This document shows positions 46,478 to 54,791 of a stretch of DNA of 64,000 bases, piece after piece. The notes below the pieces were generated by a model. It had not been told where the DNA came from. It did no database searches and was given only the letters and a program-made list of their open reading frames with translations. Both the position numbers and the translations under genes were made by a program. Source of the stretch: Halocynthiibacter namhaensis. Lineage in GTDB: Bacteria; Pseudomonadota; Alphaproteobacteria; Rhodobacterales; Rhodobacteraceae. The first letter of the stretch is position 1. Each line of letters opens with the position of its first letter. The stretch is from the NCBI RefSeq assembly GCF_000812685.1, contig NZ_JWIF01000074.1, positions 186,001 through 250,000 of the forward strand, read 5' to 3'.

Positions 46478-46906
46478 TTACCAGCTGCCGGTGTTGCCGA
46501 GGCTGGTCCAAGGTTCCGCGGGTTCTAAAGCGTCGCCATTTTGTAAGATTTCAACGCTGACGTTATCCGGTGAACGGACAAAAGCCATACGACCGTCATG
46601 GGGTGGGCGATTGATCAACACGCCATTGTCTTGCAGATGCTTACATGTCGCATAGATATCATCTACGCCGTAACACAGATGCCCGAAATGGCGGCTGTCT
46701 GCAGGCAGGCCTTCGTCGCCATCCCAATTATGGGTAAGTTCTAGTTCAGCTTCCTCCTGACCAGGAGGGGCCAGATATAGCAGCGTGAAGCGCCCTTTTT
46801 CACTGTCGTAGCGCCGGGTTTCCTTGAGGCCAAGCAGCTCATAAAACGCTTGGCTTTTTTCGAGGTCCGCCACCCGGACCATCACATGCAGATATTTCAG
46901 TGCCAT
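46478..46906 (-). CDS. gloA: Lactoylglutathione lyase (glyoxalase I)
   Basis: 142 residues, VOC fold. Converts the hemithioacetal of methylglyoxal and glutathione to lactoylglutathione. Metal ligands expected for GloA are visible in order: His8 (KYLHVMVRV), the glutamate of ELELTHNW, the histidine of FGHLCYGV and the glutamate of VSVEILQNG. Two paired beta-alpha-beta-beta-beta modules. Length is normal. Confidence 0.92.
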   Translation of the reverse strand: MALKYLHVMVRVADLEKSQAFYELLGLKETRRYDSEKGRFTLLYLAPPGQEEAELELTHNWDGDEGLPADSRHFGHLCYGVDDIYATCKHLQDNGVLINRPPHDGRMAFVRSPDNVSVEILQNGDALEPAEPWTSLGNTGSW

Positions 46907-47059
46907 TTCAGAAACCTTTCATATTTTGCCGCAGTTTGGCCCGCAATCTATCTCTGGGCAAGGGCATAGTTCGCTTGCAGCAGGGGGCGTCGGAACGTTA
47001 TGCTGACGCAACACCGCCAACTAGGTTCATAATGATTTCCCCGGACAACGGAGACACGG

Positions 47060-47893
47060 ATGCAAACATATCTCAACGCCTTACAGGAAATTTTGGATCG
47101 AGGCGAACCCTCGTCTGATCGCACTGGAACGGGCACGATTTCCGTGTTTGGCATGCAAAGCCACTATGATCTGTCCAAGGGGTTTCCTCTGCTGACAACG
47201 AAAAAGCTGCATGTACGTTCTATCCTACATGAACTTCTTTGGTTTTTGGCTGGCGACACCAATATTGCCTATCTCAAAGAAAATGGCGTTTCTATTTGGG
47301 ATGAATGGGCGGATGAAGACGGTGATCTTGGTCCAGTGTATGGTCATCAGTGGCGACGGTTTCCTGCATTGACTGCTGCGGGCGAAGAAAAGGATGGTGA
47401 ACCCCTGTTTTTTGCGCGTTCCGTCGATCAAATCTCAGATTTGGTTGAAAACATCAAAAAAACACCAGACAGCCGCCGCTTGATTGTCTCAGCTTGGAAC
47501 CCTGCGGATGTTCCGGATATGGCCTTGCCCCCGTGTCACACGCTTTGGCAGGTGCGTATTTTGAACAATCGTTTGCACATGCAGCTATATCAGCGTTCGG
47601 CTGATATGTTCCTTGGTGTACCCTTTAACATCGCCTCCTATGCGATCCTGCAGCATATGTTGGCACATGTAACCGGTTATGAAGTGGGCAATTTCGTGCA
47701 TACTTTGGGCGATGCGCATATTTATTCCAATCATATGGATCAGGTGCAGACACAATTGTCGCGCAGCCCCAAACCCTTGCCGCAATTGAAGATTAAGCGC
47801 AAAGTCGACAGTCTATTTGACTTTAAATATGACGATTTTGAGATCGTCGATTATGCACCAGACCCTTCAATTTCAGCTCCGGTGGCCGTCTAA
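47060..47893 (+). CDS. thyA: Thymidylate synthase
   Basis: 277 residues. Makes dTMP from dUMP with methylenetetrahydrofolate. The catalytic cysteine is in [12 protein letters not shown], the N-terminal phosphate-binding DRTGTGT, the [20 protein letters not shown]-type block and [14 protein letters not shown] are all intact. GGAGAC ribosome site. folA follows with no gap, so dTMP formation and regeneration of tetrahydrofolate are coupled in one transcript. Confidence 0.97.
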   Translation: MQTYLNALQEILDRGEPSSDRTGTGTISVFGMQSHYDLSKGFPLLTTKKLHVRSILHELLWFLAGDTNIAYLKENGVSIWDEWADEDGDLGPVYGHQWRRFPALTAAGEEKDGEPLFFARSVDQISDLVENIKKTPDSRRLIVSAWNPADVPDMALPPCHTLWQVRILNNRLHMQLYQRSADMFLGVPFNIASYAILQHMLAHVTGYEVGNFVHTLGDAHIYSNHMDQVQTQLSRSPKPLPQLKIKRKVDSLFDFKYDDFEIVDYAPDPSISAPVAV

Positions 47894-48379
47894 ATGATTA
47901 CACTTATCGTAGGTCGTGATCGCAATGGTGCGATAGGAAAAGACAATGACATTCCTTGGCATGCGCCGGAAGATTTAAAGTTCTTTCAGCGCGAAACCTT
48001 GGGCGGCGCAATTATTATGGGGCGAAACACTTGGGACAGCCTGCCATTCAAGCCATTGAAAAATCGGCTAAACATTGTCGTTTCTTCTGGTGATGTGGAT
48101 GCGGATCATGTGTTCTCAAGTCTAGATGCCGCGATCACGTTCGCTGAAAGTCAAGGATATTGTCGTGTTTATGGTATTGGTGGTCACGGGATTTACAAAG
48201 CCCTGATACCGATCGCCAACCGTTTACTGATCACTGAAGTCGATTTGGAAATTGAGGCGCCAGACACTTATTTCCCCGATTTTGAAGATGCGCAATGGAA
48301 GAAAATTGGGTCTCTACCTCTGCGCGAAGAGGCACCAATCTGTGTGGCCGATGAATATCTTCGCGTGCAAACAGATTAA
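47894..48379 (+). CDS. folA: Dihydrofolate reductase
   Basis: 161 residues starting immediately after the thyA stop. Reduces dihydrofolate with NADPH. GAIGKDNDIPWHAPEDLKFF contains the active-site acidic residue and tryptophan loop, IIMGRNTWDSLPFKPLKNR the adenine-side NADPH site, and VYGIGGHGIYKALIP the second dinucleotide loop (GG pair). Target of trimethoprim. A strong hairpin follows. Confidence 0.96.
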   Translation: MITLIVGRDRNGAIGKDNDIPWHAPEDLKFFQRETLGGAIIMGRNTWDSLPFKPLKNRLNIVVSSGDVDADHVFSSLDAAITFAESQGYCRVYGIGGHGIYKALIPIANRLLITEVDLEIEAPDTYFPDFEDAQWKKIGSLPLREEAPICVADEYLRVQTD

Positions 48380-48394
48380 AACAGTATTTCACAT

Positions 48395-48431
48395 AAAAAA
48401 GCCCCGCAATTTTCTTCAAATTGCGGGGCTT
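48395..48431 (-). terminator. Bidirectional terminator between folA and the cold-shock gene
   Basis: AAGCCCCGCAATTT (48399-48412) and AAATTGCGGGGCTT (48418-48431) form a perfect 14-base stem. On the minus strand it is followed by a T6 run, so it ends the cold-shock transcript; on the plus strand it can stop folA. Confidence 0.88.
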
Positions 48432-48451
48432 CGAATTCTTTGGACTAAAAC

Positions 48452-48661
48452 TTAGTCAAGCAGCTTGAGTTCACCAGCTGATTCGCGGCCGTCACGGCCA
48501 GCAGTCATTTCGAATTCTACTTTTTGGTTGTCGGCAAGACCGGTCAGGCCAGCGCGTTCAACAGCAGAAATGTGTACGAAAATGTCTTTTCCGCCTTCGT
48601 CTGGTGCGATAAAGCCGAAGCCTTTAGTAGTGTTAAACCATTTTACGGTGCCAGTAGCCAT
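48452..48661 (-). CDS. cspA: Cold-shock domain protein
   Basis: 69 residues, one cold-shock domain that binds single-stranded RNA and DNA. Both nucleic-acid motifs are present: KGFGFI (RNP1) and DIFVH (RNP2), after GTVKWFN. The ribosome site is AAGGAG. About 180 bases separate it from the divergent ArsC-like gene, enough for the long leader typical of csp genes, but no specific thermosensor structure was recognised. Which csp paralogue this is cannot be told. Confidence 0.95.
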   Translation of the reverse strand: MATGTVKWFNTTKGFGFIAPDEGGKDIFVHISAVERAGLTGLADNQKVEFEMTAGRDGRESAGELKLLD

Positions 48662-48886
48662 CCGTATTCTCCTTATTGAACCCGCCCACGTTATTGCGGC
48701 GGGGTGGTGCAGCCAGGTCTTCAGTCTTCAGGCCGCGCCCAAAAAGGGAAGCGTGCGTCAGTAAAGCCTTTGTCACAGATGAGACAATGCGCACAGTCTG
48801 AGAAAAAAGCAACCCGTTAACCGATTGTGTTGACTGCGTGAGTGGCAGAAAATATGAAAAATGTCGAAAACTTGAGGGTGATGAAC

Positions 48887-49219
48887 ATGAAATTGTATGG
48901 AATTAAGGCTTGCGATACATGCCGTAAGGCGTTGAGGGAACTGACTAAATCGGGTTTTGTGGTCGAGTTTGTCGATATTCGGGCCACTCCGCAGGATGCT
49001 GCATTTTTCGATCAAGTTTTTGCAACCTTTGGTGGTATTTCGGTTAATCAACGGTCCAAAACATGGCGTGAGATGACGGAAACGGATCGAGAGCTTCCGA
49101 AAAGTCAAATGTTTACAGCCTTCCCAACCGTCATGAAACGACCCGTGATCGAAGATGATGGTGTCATGACTTTGGGCTGGTCACCTGAGACCAAGGCACA
49201 ATGGACTGGCAATTCCTGA
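48887..49219 (+). CDS. ArsC/Spx-like thioredoxin-fold protein
   Basis: 110 residues from ATG 48887 (GAGG nine bases upstream; ATG 48881 also possible). Thioredoxin-like fold of the ArsC/Spx/YffB group: MKLYGIKACDTCRKALRELTKSG carries a CxxC pair, FVDIRATP and the FPTVMKRPVIEDDGVMTLGW block with the cis-proline complete the fold. The group includes arsenate reductases and glutathione-dependent thiol reductases; without an ars operon nearby, arsenate reduction is not implied. Confidence 0.88.
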   Translation: MKLYGIKACDTCRKALRELTKSGFVVEFVDIRATPQDAAFFDQVFATFGGISVNQRSKTWREMTETDRELPKSQMFTAFPTVMKRPVIEDDGVMTLGWSPETKAQWTGNS

Positions 49220-49260
49220 ACGGGTCCCTATATCGAACGCAATAGATATAGGAGTGTGCA

Positions 49261-49614
49261 ATGCGCAATGCAGCGTTGGTTTTAGGGATTATTGCCGGAT
49301 TAATCGGCTTGGTCATTGGCTTTTTCAGCTGGGGTTTGATCGAAGTGTCCCAATGGATTGATGAACCTGGGTTGATCAGCTGGATCGACCACCCTCAACT
49401 TATCCAGATCGTCGGGTTGCTTGGCCCGGTGATGGCGATCTCTGGTGGGGCGATGGCTCGATCTTCTGCGCAGGCGGGGGGCGTTCTGTTGTTGGTGTCA
49501 GCGGGCGGCATGATGTTCGCGTTTGGCTTCAATTTCTTCACCATGTTCCCGATTGTCATGGCGGGGCTTGGTGGTATCTTGGCTGTCGCGGCGCGTACAC
49601 CTGACGCACATTAA
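49261..49614 (+). CDS. Small membrane protein
   Basis: 117 residues with GGAG ribosome site. Four hydrophobic stretches: LVLGIIAGLIGLVIGFFSWGL, IQIVGLLGPVMAISGGAMA, GVLLLVSAGGMMFAFGF and FPIVMAGLGGILAVAA, so most likely four membrane helices. Similar in style to small DUF4064-like membrane proteins, but I do not assign a family. Function unknown. A strong terminator follows. Confidence 0.75.
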   Translation: MRNAALVLGIIAGLIGLVIGFFSWGLIEVSQWIDEPGLISWIDHPQLIQIVGLLGPVMAISGGAMARSSAQAGGVLLLVSAGGMMFAFGFNFFTMFPIVMAGLGGILAVAARTPDAH

Positions 49615-49621
49615 ATCGTAG

Positions 49622-49657
49622 GCCCGAGCAAAGATGTCCTTTGCTCGGGCTCTTTTT
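49622..49657 (+). terminator. Intrinsic terminator
   Basis: GCCCGAGCAAAG (49622-49633), loop ATGTC, CTTTGCTCGGGC (49639-49650), then TCTTTTT. Perfect 12-base stem after the small membrane protein gene. Confidence 0.92.
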
Positions 49658-49670
49658 CAAGAATTATTCT

Positions 49671-50231
49671 TTAGAAGTTATTGCTGCCTTGACGTGAAAG
49701 CGCGCGGTCTACTGAGAATGGGCCTGCGCCCTTGACGATCAAGACGACCAGGATTGTTACCCAGAACAGGCGTTGATCAAGGATCTGGCTGTCATGGATG
49801 CGGTCAAACCAACTTCCGATTGTGCTGGCATCCGCATGGTGACCGACGATATCGGTCAAGGATTGCATGAAGACAAAACCGATCATCGCGATGGACGCGA
49901 GACGTGTGAAAAGCCCGATCAAAATCAATAGGGGAAGGATGAATTCCGCAGCGGTTCCCGCAACAACCACCAGCCATTGGAACCATGACATTGCACTTAA
50001 ATCATATCCAGCGGCTTCAATGGCGCGTGGCCAAATCTGGGTGTATCCGCCAAAGGATGGCGATAGGATGCCGAAAATGCCATCGCCAAGTTTGGTCACG
50101 GCTGAGTTCCAGAAATACATCATAAGAACCGCTGCGAAGGTGAACCGCGCAAGGGTTGGCAAAAGCCATTCGCCGGCCAGTTTTTGCACTAGGCCAAAGA
50201 TGGAATTGTGTAGATTTATCAAGGCGTTCAT
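49671..50231 (-). CDS. DoxX family membrane protein, bufferin operon (BufD-like)
   Basis: 186 residues from ATG 50231 (GAAGGAT upstream). DoxX fold with four membrane helices: LARFTFAAVLMMYFWNSAVTKLG, WFQWLVVVAGTAAEFILPLLILIGLFTRLA, MIGFVFMQSLTDIV and LFWVTILVVLIVKGAGPFSVD. Last gene of the minus-strand operon, four bases after the DUF2063 gene. In bufferin operons a DoxX-type protein (BufD) is the usual membrane partner, of unproven role, possibly in redox or thiol chemistry at the inner membrane. Confidence 0.88.
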   Translation of the reverse strand: MNALINLHNSIFGLVQKLAGEWLLPTLARFTFAAVLMMYFWNSAVTKLGDGIFGILSPSFGGYTQIWPRAIEAAGYDLSAMSWFQWLVVVAGTAAEFILPLLILIGLFTRLASIAMIGFVFMQSLTDIVGHHADASTIGSWFDRIHDSQILDQRLFWVTILVVLIVKGAGPFSVDRALSRQGSNNF

Positions 50232-50235
50232 TGTT

Positions 50236-50991
50236 TTATCCTTCTTTGATGCCAGTGATTGCATTGCCTGTTAACAACGCGGCGAGGGTTTGGGATAGGT
50301 CGAATTCGGGGTTATGTGTGCTGGCTGCTGTCAGAGCGTCGCCAAATATTTTTTGTTGTATTAACGCCTGAACAAAGATGCCGCCGCATCGGGGCAAGAC
50401 GATGTTCTGCGGGTCAAACTCTGGGCGAGTGATCAGCACATCTTCGGCGCGCATTTTTGGTTTAGGTCCGGCTGCCATGTTGAATTGCCAGATTTGAAAA
50501 ATCGGCCATTGTGATGAAATGAGTTCGGTTGCAGGGGCAATTTCTAATGTCGCAAGCATCAACTTTTCTGGGGGCAGGGCCTGCAAGGCTTCGGGGTGCA
50601 GTGGCGCGCTGTCTGCCGCATGATATGACCGCCGAATGGCCAGTTCCAACCGTGCGATATCGGGAAGGTATCCGTATTGTTGGGTGGGTTCAAAACCTTG
50701 CAAGAAGCTGGGCAAGGCTTCACCATAATGCATCATCAAGGGGGATGTTGGGGGATGGGCACGTAGGAATTGGCCCGCCAAAACGCGAAAATTGTCGTTG
50801 CCCAGAAGTTTTACGATGACGGGAAAGGCTTGGATCAGGGCTTCGGTTAGGGAGACTGCAACATTGTTGCGATAGACTGAAAACCGCTTCCCCGCCGGGT
50901 CGCCTTTGGCATCCCGCAGCCCTGCGGGCACGTCAAGCGTTGGGGTCATGATGGCTTTGGTGAATGCGGCTTGGCTGACGGTGAGGTTCAT
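50236..50991 (-). CDS. bufC: DUF2063 (HvfC/BufC family) partner of the MNIO enzyme
   Basis: 251 residues. DUF2063 proteins pair with MNIO (DUF692) enzymes and are thought to recognise the precursor peptide. The conserved start [21 protein letters not shown], then [52 protein letters not shown] and [20 protein letters not shown] are all typical. Its ATG overlaps the TGA of the MNIO gene (ATGA), which indicates coupled translation and a stoichiometric complex. Confidence 0.9.
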   Translation of the reverse strand: MNLTVSQAAFTKAIMTPTLDVPAGLRDAKGDPAGKRFSVYRNNVAVSLTEALIQAFPVIVKLLGNDNFRVLAGQFLRAHPPTSPLMMHYGEALPSFLQGFEPTQQYGYLPDIARLELAIRRSYHAADSAPLHPEALQALPPEKLMLATLEIAPATELISSQWPIFQIWQFNMAAGPKPKMRAEDVLITRPEFDPQNIVLPRCGGIFVQALIQQKIFGDALTAASTHNPEFDLSQTLAALLTGNAITGIKEG

Positions 50992-51860
50992 TGCGCCGCC
51001 ACCTGAGATTGCTGCGTCAAAATCGTATCGGCACGCATGGCCTCATCCGCCAAGACGGTCCAATCGGGCACATCCGTGTCCCATTCAATGAGCGTGGGCA
51101 CAGGCCCTGTTTTCGCAATAGTATAGTCATAGAGGGCCCAAACCGGATCAACAATTTCACGCCCATGGCTGTCGATCAGCAAGGGGGCCCCATCGCTGTC
51201 TTCATCTTCATCATGGCCGCCAAGGTGAATTTCCTTAACGCTATCAATGGGAAAGGCGTCGATATAGGCGCGTGGGTCATAATTAAGGTTGGTGGCGGAC
51301 ACGAACACATTGTTCACATCCAATAGCAAGCCACAGCCCGTGCGTTTGGTGATCTGATCTAGGAAGTCATATTCTTCAAAGGTGCTTTCGGCGAAGGCCA
51401 GATAACTTGATGGGTTCTCAAGCAACATGGTGCGACCAAGATGATTTTGCACTTGATCCACATGATTGGCGACCAGGGTAAGCGTGTCTTTTGTGTAGGG
51501 CAGGGGCAGAAGATCATTCAGAAAATGGCTGTCATGGGTCGACCAAGCCAAATGTTCCGAGAATTGCGCAGGTTGCAACCAATCGCATAGCGTCTTCAGG
51601 CGGTCCAAATGGTCAACATCAAGATCGGTTTCACTGCCGATCGACAGACCAACTCCATGCACTGAAAATGCAAATTTTGAGGCTAGCGCACGCAATTGCG
51701 CAAGTGGACGTCCGCCTTGGCCCATGTAATTTTCTGCGTGGATCTCCAGCCATTCTACGGGGGCAGGATTGTCCATGATCGCTTGGAAATGTTGCGGCTT
51801 ATAGCCAACGCCTGTGGCTGAAGGCAGTTTACGAAACGGATGTTGTAGCGGGACGTTCAT
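50988..51860 (-). CDS. bufB: MNIO (DUF692) multinuclear non-haem iron enzyme of bufferin maturation
   Basis: 290 residues from ATG 51860; a GTG at 51884 is an alternative without better ribosome site. DUF692 enzymes are TIM barrels with two or three iron atoms that oxidise cysteines of precursor peptides, giving thiooxazole in bufferins and oxazolone-thioamide in methanobactin. GVGYKPQHF at the start, [50 protein letters not shown] and [12 protein letters not shown] carry the expected histidine, glutamate and aspartate ligands. Lies between the precursor gene and its partner gene. Confidence 0.93.
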   Translation of the reverse strand: MNVPLQHPFRKLPSATGVGYKPQHFQAIMDNPAPVEWLEIHAENYMGQGGRPLAQLRALASKFAFSVHGVGLSIGSETDLDVDHLDRLKTLCDWLQPAQFSEHLAWSTHDSHFLNDLLPLPYTKDTLTLVANHVDQVQNHLGRTMLLENPSSYLAFAESTFEEYDFLDQITKRTGCGLLLDVNNVFVSATNLNYDPRAYIDAFPIDSVKEIHLGGHDEDEDSDGAPLLIDSHGREIVDPVWALYDYTIAKTGPVPTLIEWDTDVPDWTVLADEAMRADTILTQQSQVAAQ

Positions 51861-51917
51861 GATCTGCCTGTCTGTTTCAGCCACGGGCGGGTGTTAATTG
51901 CAGCGTATAGAAATAAT

Positions 51918-51962
51918 TAACCCCTCGCAAACATATCAAACACATATGCCCACGAGGGGTTA
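51918..51962 (-). terminator. Hairpin between bufA and bufB (possible partial terminator)
   Basis: Perfect 10-base arms TAACCCCTCG (51918-51927) and CGAGGGGTTA (51953-51962), loop of 25 bases, followed on the minus strand by ATTATTT. It could lower expression of the enzymes relative to the precursor, or protect the bufA mRNA end. Confidence 0.6.
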
Positions 51963-52003
51963 GGTGTTCCCCGACACGGGCCGAGGAACGAGGGACAGCG
52001 AAA

Positions 52004-52312
52004 TTAGCTTTGTGGCAGGTCGCGGTCGAGTTCTTCCAAAGAACCCATACGTGCGGTGCCGTCTGCCAAAGCAGGAAGTTCCATATCAACGCAGGTGCCT
52101 GCGTCTACGATTTTCCAAGCGTTGCCTTGGTAGTCAACAGTGGATGTGCCCGCACATGTGGTGCCTGGGCCGGCTGCACAGTCGTTTGCGCCAGCAAGGG
52201 ACACGCCGTAGCACTTTTCGCCACCAGCAGCAGCGGCAGATGTTGTCATCTGAGCGGTCATAGCGGCGGCAACAGCGCCAGCAACAGCGAGAGTTTTTAC
52301 AGTGTTAGACAT
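52004..52312 (-). CDS. bufA: Bufferin precursor peptide (DUF2282, BufA1-like)
   Basis: 102 residues from ATG 52312 with GAGGA upstream. A Sec signal peptide ([21 protein letters not shown]) is followed by a core with four cysteines at 34, 45, 53 and 74 in the DUF2282 pattern [33 protein letters not shown] and AGTC. In bufferins the MNIO enzyme modifies cysteines of the core, the protein is exported with its signal peptide, and the modified thiols bind copper in the periplasm. The C-terminal tail beyond the last cysteine is acidic ([10 protein letters not shown]). First gene of the operon. Confidence 0.93.
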   Translation of the reverse strand: MSNTVKTLAVAGAVAAAMTAQMTTSAAAAGGEKCYGVSLAGANDCAAGPGTTCAGTSTVDYQGNAWKIVDAGTCVDMELPALADGTARMGSLEELDRDLPQS

Positions 52313-52470
52313 GAGTTCAGTTCCTCTGTGTTTAATTTCGAGCCGGTTAATCTTGCGGCTTGAACTGAACATAATCCGAAGTCGTTAACACAGGCCACTC
52401 ACAAACCCGTCATTCACGCTGGCGTTATTAAAATTCGAAATTCTGTGATGGGTAAGATGTGAGACCCCTT

Positions 52471-52512
52471 AAAAATATAGCGGCCCGCCTGGCAATGTTA
52501 CCAAACGGGCCG
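52471..52512 (-). terminator. Intrinsic terminator of thrS
   Basis: CGGCCCG (52481-52487) pairs with CGGGCCG (52506-52512), extended by a partly paired inner stem. On the minus strand it is followed by CTATATTTTT. It separates thrS from the bufferin operon, whose promoter must lie between 52313 and about 52470. Confidence 0.7.
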
Positions 52513-52538
52513 TTCAATCATTTCAAATCTTACAGAAA

Positions 52539-54488
52539 TCAGTCGCGCAGATCCGGCGCCAGGGCTTCTGCGCGCAATTCTGTTACAATCTCGTCAATTG
52601 TTACAATCTGGCTTTGCTTGCTGCCAAGACGGCGGGCGGAGACTGTGCGATCTTCGACTTCTTTCATGCCGACGGCCAAGATGACCGGAACCTTGCCCAG
52701 TGAATGTTCGCGGACTTTATAGTTGATCTTCTCGTTGCGAATATCGGCTTCCGCACGCACGCCAACTGCGCGCAATGCTTCAACGACTTCCTGTGCGTAG
52801 TCATTGGCATCGGTCACAATGGACGCCACAACCACCTGACGCGGGGCCAGCCAGAACGGCAATTTGCCAGCGTGTTCTTCGATCAGAATACCGATGAAAC
52901 GTTCAAACGACCCCAAGGTCGCGCGGTGCAGCATAAGGGGGCGATGGCGTGCGCCGTCTTCCCCAATATAGCTGGCATCAAGGCGTTCCGGCAGGTTCGG
53001 GTCAATCTGCAATGTGCCACATTGCCAGTCGCGCCCGATGGCATCGGTCAGAACGAACTCAAGCTTGGGTCCGTAAAACGCGCCTTCGCCTTCTTGGATT
53101 TCGAAATCGTAACCAGCGGCCTTGATCCCATTGGCAAGCGCTTCTTCCGCCTGATCCCAGCTTTCCTCAGATCCAACACGTTTTTCGGGGCGGGTGGACA
53201 GCTTGACGCTCCAGTTCTCAAACCCAAGGTCTTTGTAAACCAAAGCCAAGAAATCAACGAAGATTTTGGTTTCTTCTTCGACCTGGGCTTCGGTACAGAA
53301 AATATGCCCGTCATCCTGTGTAAAGCCACGCACGCGCATGATGCCATGCATCGCGCCGGAGGGTTCATAGCGGTTACAAGATCCAAATTCCGCCATGCGC
53401 AGGGGCAGGTCGCGGTATGATTTCAGACCTTGGTTGAACACTTGAATATGACAGGGGCAGTTCATCGGTTTCAACGCGTTCACGGCCTTTTCGCGGGCGT
53501 GATCTTCGTCAACTTCTACGATGAACATGTTTTCCTGATAGTTGTCCCAGTGACCAGAAGCTTCCCACAGTTTGCGGTTCACAACCTGGGGCGTGTTGAC
53601 CTCAACATAACCGCCCTTGTCTTGGCGACGGCGCATGTAATCTTGCAAAAGTGTGTAAATACGCCAGCCATTGGGATGCCAAAACACCATGCCAGGCGCT
53701 TCTTCCTGCATGTGGAACAGGTTCATTTCCTTGCCCAATTTGCGGTGATCGCGCTTGGCCGCTTCTTCCAGCATGTGCAGATGCTTTTTCAACCCGTCTT
53801 TGCCGGTGAAAGCCACGCCATAAATACGTTGCAACATCGCACGATCACTGTCACCGCGCCAATAAGCACCGGCCACAGACATCAGTTTAAACGCATCACC
53901 CGGCACCTGACCCGTGTGTTGCAAATGCGGGCCACGGCAAAGATCTTGCCAGTCCCCATGCCAATACATACGCAAAGGTTCATCGCCAGGAATGCTTTCG
54001 ATCAACTCGACTTTATAGGGTTCATCATTGGCGGTATAGAAATCAATCGCGCGTTGGCGTTCCCAAATTTCGGTCCGCACGCTATCGCGTTTGTTGATGA
54101 TTTCTTTCATCTTTTTTTCAATCGCGGTAAGATCTTCCGTGCTGAAAGGCTCTGTGCGGTCAAAATCGTAATACCAGCCATCTTTGATCACAGGACCGAT
54201 GGTAACCTTCACGTCAGGCCAAAGTTCCTGCACAGCGCGCGCCATGATATGGGCGCAATCATGGCGGACCAATTCTTCGGCTTGGGCTGTGTCTTTCATG
54301 GTGTGGATGGCGATTTGCGCATCTTCAGTGATCGGCCATTGCATATCGTAATGCTGATCGTTCACCGTTGCGGAAATCGCTTTTTTGGCCAGCGAATTTG
54401 AGATGCCAGCTGCGATATCAGCCGCAGTTACGCCTGCGTCATATTCGCGTGCAGTGCCATCGGGAAAAGTAAGGGAGATTTGGGCCAT
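52539..54488 (-). CDS. thrS: Threonyl-tRNA synthetase
   Basis: 649 residues, ATG 54488 after GAGGAG. Class II synthetase charging tRNA-Thr. N-terminal TGS domain ([23 protein letters not shown]), the editing domain with [26 protein letters not shown] that removes Ser from tRNA-Thr, the catalytic domain with [10 protein letters not shown] (zinc-binding cysteine), [30 protein letters not shown], and the anticodon-binding domain ([25 protein letters not shown]). Length is normal. Confidence 0.98.
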   Translation of the reverse strand: MAQISLTFPDGTAREYDAGVTAADIAAGISNSLAKKAISATVNDQHYDMQWPITEDAQIAIHTMKDTAQAEELVRHDCAHIMARAVQELWPDVKVTIGPVIKDGWYYDFDRTEPFSTEDLTAIEKKMKEIINKRDSVRTEIWERQRAIDFYTANDEPYKVELIESIPGDEPLRMYWHGDWQDLCRGPHLQHTGQVPGDAFKLMSVAGAYWRGDSDRAMLQRIYGVAFTGKDGLKKHLHMLEEAAKRDHRKLGKEMNLFHMQEEAPGMVFWHPNGWRIYTLLQDYMRRRQDKGGYVEVNTPQVVNRKLWEASGHWDNYQENMFIVEVDEDHAREKAVNALKPMNCPCHIQVFNQGLKSYRDLPLRMAEFGSCNRYEPSGAMHGIMRVRGFTQDDGHIFCTEAQVEEETKIFVDFLALVYKDLGFENWSVKLSTRPEKRVGSEESWDQAEEALANGIKAAGYDFEIQEGEGAFYGPKLEFVLTDAIGRDWQCGTLQIDPNLPERLDASYIGEDGARHRPLMLHRATLGSFERFIGILIEEHAGKLPFWLAPRQVVVASIVTDANDYAQEVVEALRAVGVRAEADIRNEKINYKVREHSLGKVPVILAVGMKEVEDRTVSARRLGSKQSQIVTIDEIVTELRAEALAPDLRD

Positions 54489-54584
54489 CTGTTGGGCTCC
54501 TCGTCAGTTTGGCGCCCACGGAACGCCCGGTTGCGGGTTATATTTCGCGCATGTTGTGCGCCCAGGCGCGGAGATTGTCAATCA

Positions 54585-54644
54585 ATGAAGAACGAGGCGA
54601 TGAAGAACAAGGCAACACAGAATTAGGCAACGAAGAATTAGGCG
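54585..54644. repeat. 15-bp tandem repeat, four imperfect copies
   Basis: Units ATGAAGAACGAGGCG, ATGAAGAACAAGGCA, ACACAGAATTAGGCA and ACGAAGAATTAGGCG follow one another between thrS and the RTX/Hint gene. An open frame across them reads as acidic pentapeptides but has no ribosome site or homology I know, so it is not called. The remainder of 54489-54791 is AT-rich and probably regulatory. Confidence 0.8.
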
Positions 54645-54716
54645 AGCTTAGTTTTTTGATTCATCTCCTAATTGCGAAATTATGTTGTTTAATTTTATCT
54701 ATTAGATTAATCGTAT

Positions 54717-54735
54717 TTGAATTGAATTGAATTGA
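54717..54735. repeat. TTGAA microsatellite
   Basis: (TTGAA)3 followed by TTGA, 57 bases before the start of the RTX/Hint gene. Such 5-base repeats can vary in number and alter promoter spacing. Confidence 0.75.
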
Positions 54736-54791
54736 TCTGCGGGGGCCAGATCGTCGGAAAACGACGGCAGGAGCACCCACAGCGAGGCAAA

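Noticed and set aside
54509-54730. Plus-strand open frame with pentapeptide-like repeats (NEERG, DEEQG, NTELG, NEELG)
   Set aside because: Generated by the 15-bp repeat, no ribosome site, and the remainder is AT-rich non-coding character.
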